Assembly (NCBI GenBank): GCA_009377575.1
Contig: WHTU01000001.1
Coordinates: forward strand, 124,001-188,000
Direction of reading: 5' to 3'
Length of the DNA: 64,000 nt
DNA from: Nitrososphaeraceae archaeon
GTDB taxonomy: Archaea; Thermoproteota; Nitrososphaeria; Nitrososphaerales; Nitrososphaeraceae
The notes under the pieces are model-generated. The model had not been told where the DNA came from and did not search any database. It saw nothing but the letters and a program-made list of their open reading frames with translations. Shown here in pieces: positions 62,893 to 64,000 of the stretch (positions are counted from its first letter, which is position 1; every line of letters begins with the position of its first letter). Both the position numbers and the translations under genes were made by a program.

Positions 62893-63630
62893 TTGGGATT
62901 ACTCAATAGAATTTCGACAGTTATCAAGCAAAAGGCAAACTACCTTGTTGACAAATATGAGGATCCGCGGCAGGCTCTTGATTATTCGTACGAGAAGCAA
63001 AGAGAGCTTGTCAATCGTCTCCGTCGGGACATGGCCGAAGTTGTCACGTCAAAGAAAAGACTAGAAATGCAGAAGGCGCGCTTATGGGACAATATTAGAA
63101 CACTGGATGAGCAAGCAAGGAGATCCCTTGATTCTGATAGAGAAGATCTTGCCAAGCTCGCTCTTCAGAGAAAGAATGCTAATCTCATTCAGATGCAGGG
63201 ACTGGACAGGCAGATCGCAGAGATGCAGGCTGAACAGGAGAAATTAGAACAAACGGAAAAGAGACTATCTGCCAAGGTAGAGGAATTTAAATCCAAAAAA
63301 GAGGTGATTAAAGCACAATATTCTTCAGCTGAGGCGCAGGTTAGAATTAAGGAGAATATCACAGGCATATCTGAGGAAATGACCGATGTTGGCATAGCAA
63401 TGAATAGAGTTGAAGAGAAGGCTGAAAGGATGAAATCAAAAGCTCAAGCATTGGATGAAATGATTAGTTCGGGAGTGCTGGTAGACTATACATCCAACAA
63501 GGACGAGATCGAAAATGAGCTTGAACAGATTACCGTTAATAAATCTGTAGAGGAAGAATTAGCAAAATTGAAGGCCGAAAAACTTAGAAAAAAGAAACGG
63601 GTCATTGAACAAGAGCAGGAAGTATCCTAA
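62893..63630 (+). CDS. pspA: PspA/IM30-family (ESCRT-III-like) membrane-stress protein
   Basis: 245 aa, nearly all helical. It begins GLLNRISTVIKQKANYLVDK, the PspA N-terminal amphipathic helix and DxPxxxLDY element (DPRQALDYSYEKQRE). Two long coiled coils follow. It protects or remodels the cytoplasmic membrane. TTG 62893 is the start. The next gene starts at its stop (TAATG overlap). Confidence 0.9.
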   Translation: MGLLNRISTVIKQKANYLVDKYEDPRQALDYSYEKQRELVNRLRRDMAEVVTSKKRLEMQKARLWDNIRTLDEQARRSLDSDREDLAKLALQRKNANLIQMQGLDRQIAEMQAEQEKLEQTEKRLSAKVEEFKSKKEVIKAQYSSAEAQVRIKENITGISEEMTDVGIAMNRVEEKAERMKSKAQALDEMISSGVLVDYTSNKDEIENELEQITVNKSVEEELAKLKAEKLRKKKRVIEQEQEVS

Positions 63631-64000
63631 TGAGGCATACTAGAAAAAAAGAAGGAGACTCTACATCAGCAAGGCTAGTTAAGAAAAAGGGAAAGAAATC
63701 AAAGTCTAGCATAAGCAAGTCACCATCAAAGAAACGTTCTCTTATCAAGAGTATTGATAGGGGGACAAAGAAAAAGACTTCACGCATTCAGACTAGAATG
63801 ACGAAACAGAAAGCACAGAAGACTAGGAAGCCAATAGTAACAAAACGTACTTCAAAATTACGCGTTTCTAGAAAAAGTGACTCTCAAAAGACAAAGAGCA
63901 GTTCGAGAGTTTTTCGAAGCCCTTCCAAAAAACAAACGGCTACAAGGGGAGTAAAAAAGAAAATCATTAGAGTTCTGGGCCAGGGGCAATTCTCGGTCGA
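63630..64000 (+). CDS. Basic-tailed PspAA-domain protein (partial, runs off the window)
   Basis: ATG 63630 overlaps the pspA stop. The visible 123 residues have about 38 % Lys+Arg over the first 110 (42 of 110), with SPSKK repeated at 31-35 and 97-101, like histone H1 tails. The last part KKKIIRVLGQGQFSVD matches the start of the PspAA domain that accompanies PspA in archaea and actinobacteria. The C-terminus is beyond 64000. Confidence 0.75.
   Translation, partial: MRHTRKKEGDSTSARLVKKKGKKSKSSISKSPSKKRSLIKSIDRGTKKKTSRIQTRMTKQKAQKTRKPIVTKRTSKLRVSRKSDSQKTKSSSRVFRSPSKKQTATRGVKKKIIRVLGQGQFSV

Noticed and set aside
1-64000. Mobile elements, prophage, CRISPR, toxin-antitoxin.
   Set aside because: No transposase, integrase, terminal inverted repeats, regular spacer arrays or toxin-like pairs found; the tRNA genes show no duplicated 3' ends that would mark an integration site.

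Overview
The window is a contiguous piece of archaeal chromosome, by content and gene style from an ammonia-oxidiser-type Thaumarchaeote (Nitrososphaeria). The lineage markers are archaeal ribosomal proteins (P0/L10, L1, P1/L12, L7Ae, S28e, L24e, L37e), Rpo11, TFS, PCNA, Alba, an LSm protein, archaeal-type aminoacyl-tRNA synthetases, and many blue-copper (plastocyanin-like) proteins wired to a cytochrome b/Rieske complex and a heme-copper oxidase. A class III PHA-synthase PhaE-like subunit and an AbrB-type granule protein point to a soil, Nitrososphaera/Nitrosocosmicus-like lineage; this is an inference, since no amo genes or rRNA are in view. Base composition looks AT-rich by eye. Most genes start with ATG or TTG. 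Many have a TATA-like box 24-35 nt upstream, as expected for leaderless mRNAs. I see no insertion sequence, prophage, CRISPR array or integrase: this is core chromosome with short operons and frequent strand switches.

Layout. 0-2.8 kb: unknown gene, P1/L12 (+), then L1-L10 (-), with a duplicated 3' tail of the L10 gene, and an intron-containing tRNA-Arg. 2.9-5.3 kb: PHA-related genes (phaE, AbrB-phasin, alpha/beta hydrolase). 5.4-8.2 kb: Rieske-cytochrome b-plastocyanin. 8.2-11 kb: rhomboid protease with a small-heat-shock-like tail, a C2H2 zinc-finger microprotein, an Lrp-type ligand domain and a winged-helix regulator. 11-20.9 kb: AsnRS, Rpo11-TFS-PCNA, aspartate kinase, CobJ, TyrRS, a methyltransferase and a beta-CASP RNase. 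21-31.4 kb: aminotransferases, three tRNAs, Alba, a nucleotidyltransferase, IlvE-oxidoreductase-Trm112-like operon, sugar-nucleotide-type genes, ArgH and a MIP18-like protein. 31.5-35 kb: succinate dehydrogenase (sdhA-C-D-B). 35-42.3 kb: HisRS, archease, thioredoxin, the L7Ae-S28e-L24e-NDK-aIF5B operon and phosphohexomutase. 42.3-54.9 kb: a 0.7-kb gene-free stretch, a tRNA-Leu with two introns, PurU, ArfB-like amidohydrolase, LSm-L37e, RpiA, a cyclic amidohydrolase, agmatinase, metalloprotease, rhodanese and Fe-type alcohol dehydrogenase. 55.3-60.9 kb: the terminal oxidase locus (split CoxII with a plastocyanin tail, CoxI, double plastocyanin, half-size heme A synthase). 61-64 kb: phosphatase, F420/NADP reductase-like gene, and a PspA-PspAA envelope-stress operon running off the end.

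How the genes work together. The respiratory parts (SdhABCD, cytochrome b/Rieske, three plastocyanin-type proteins, CoxI/CoxII, CtaA) form most of a copper-based electron-transfer chain from succinate/quinol to oxygen. The informational genes are spread over several small operons. The least ordinary features are the tRNA introns (four in three of the five tRNA genes, two of them at non-canonical positions with good bulge-helix-bulge motifs), a 258-bp near-identical plastocyanin module shared by two neighbouring oxidase genes, the split CoxII, the rhomboid-Hsp20 fusion, and a PspAA domain carrying a histone-H1-like basic tail.
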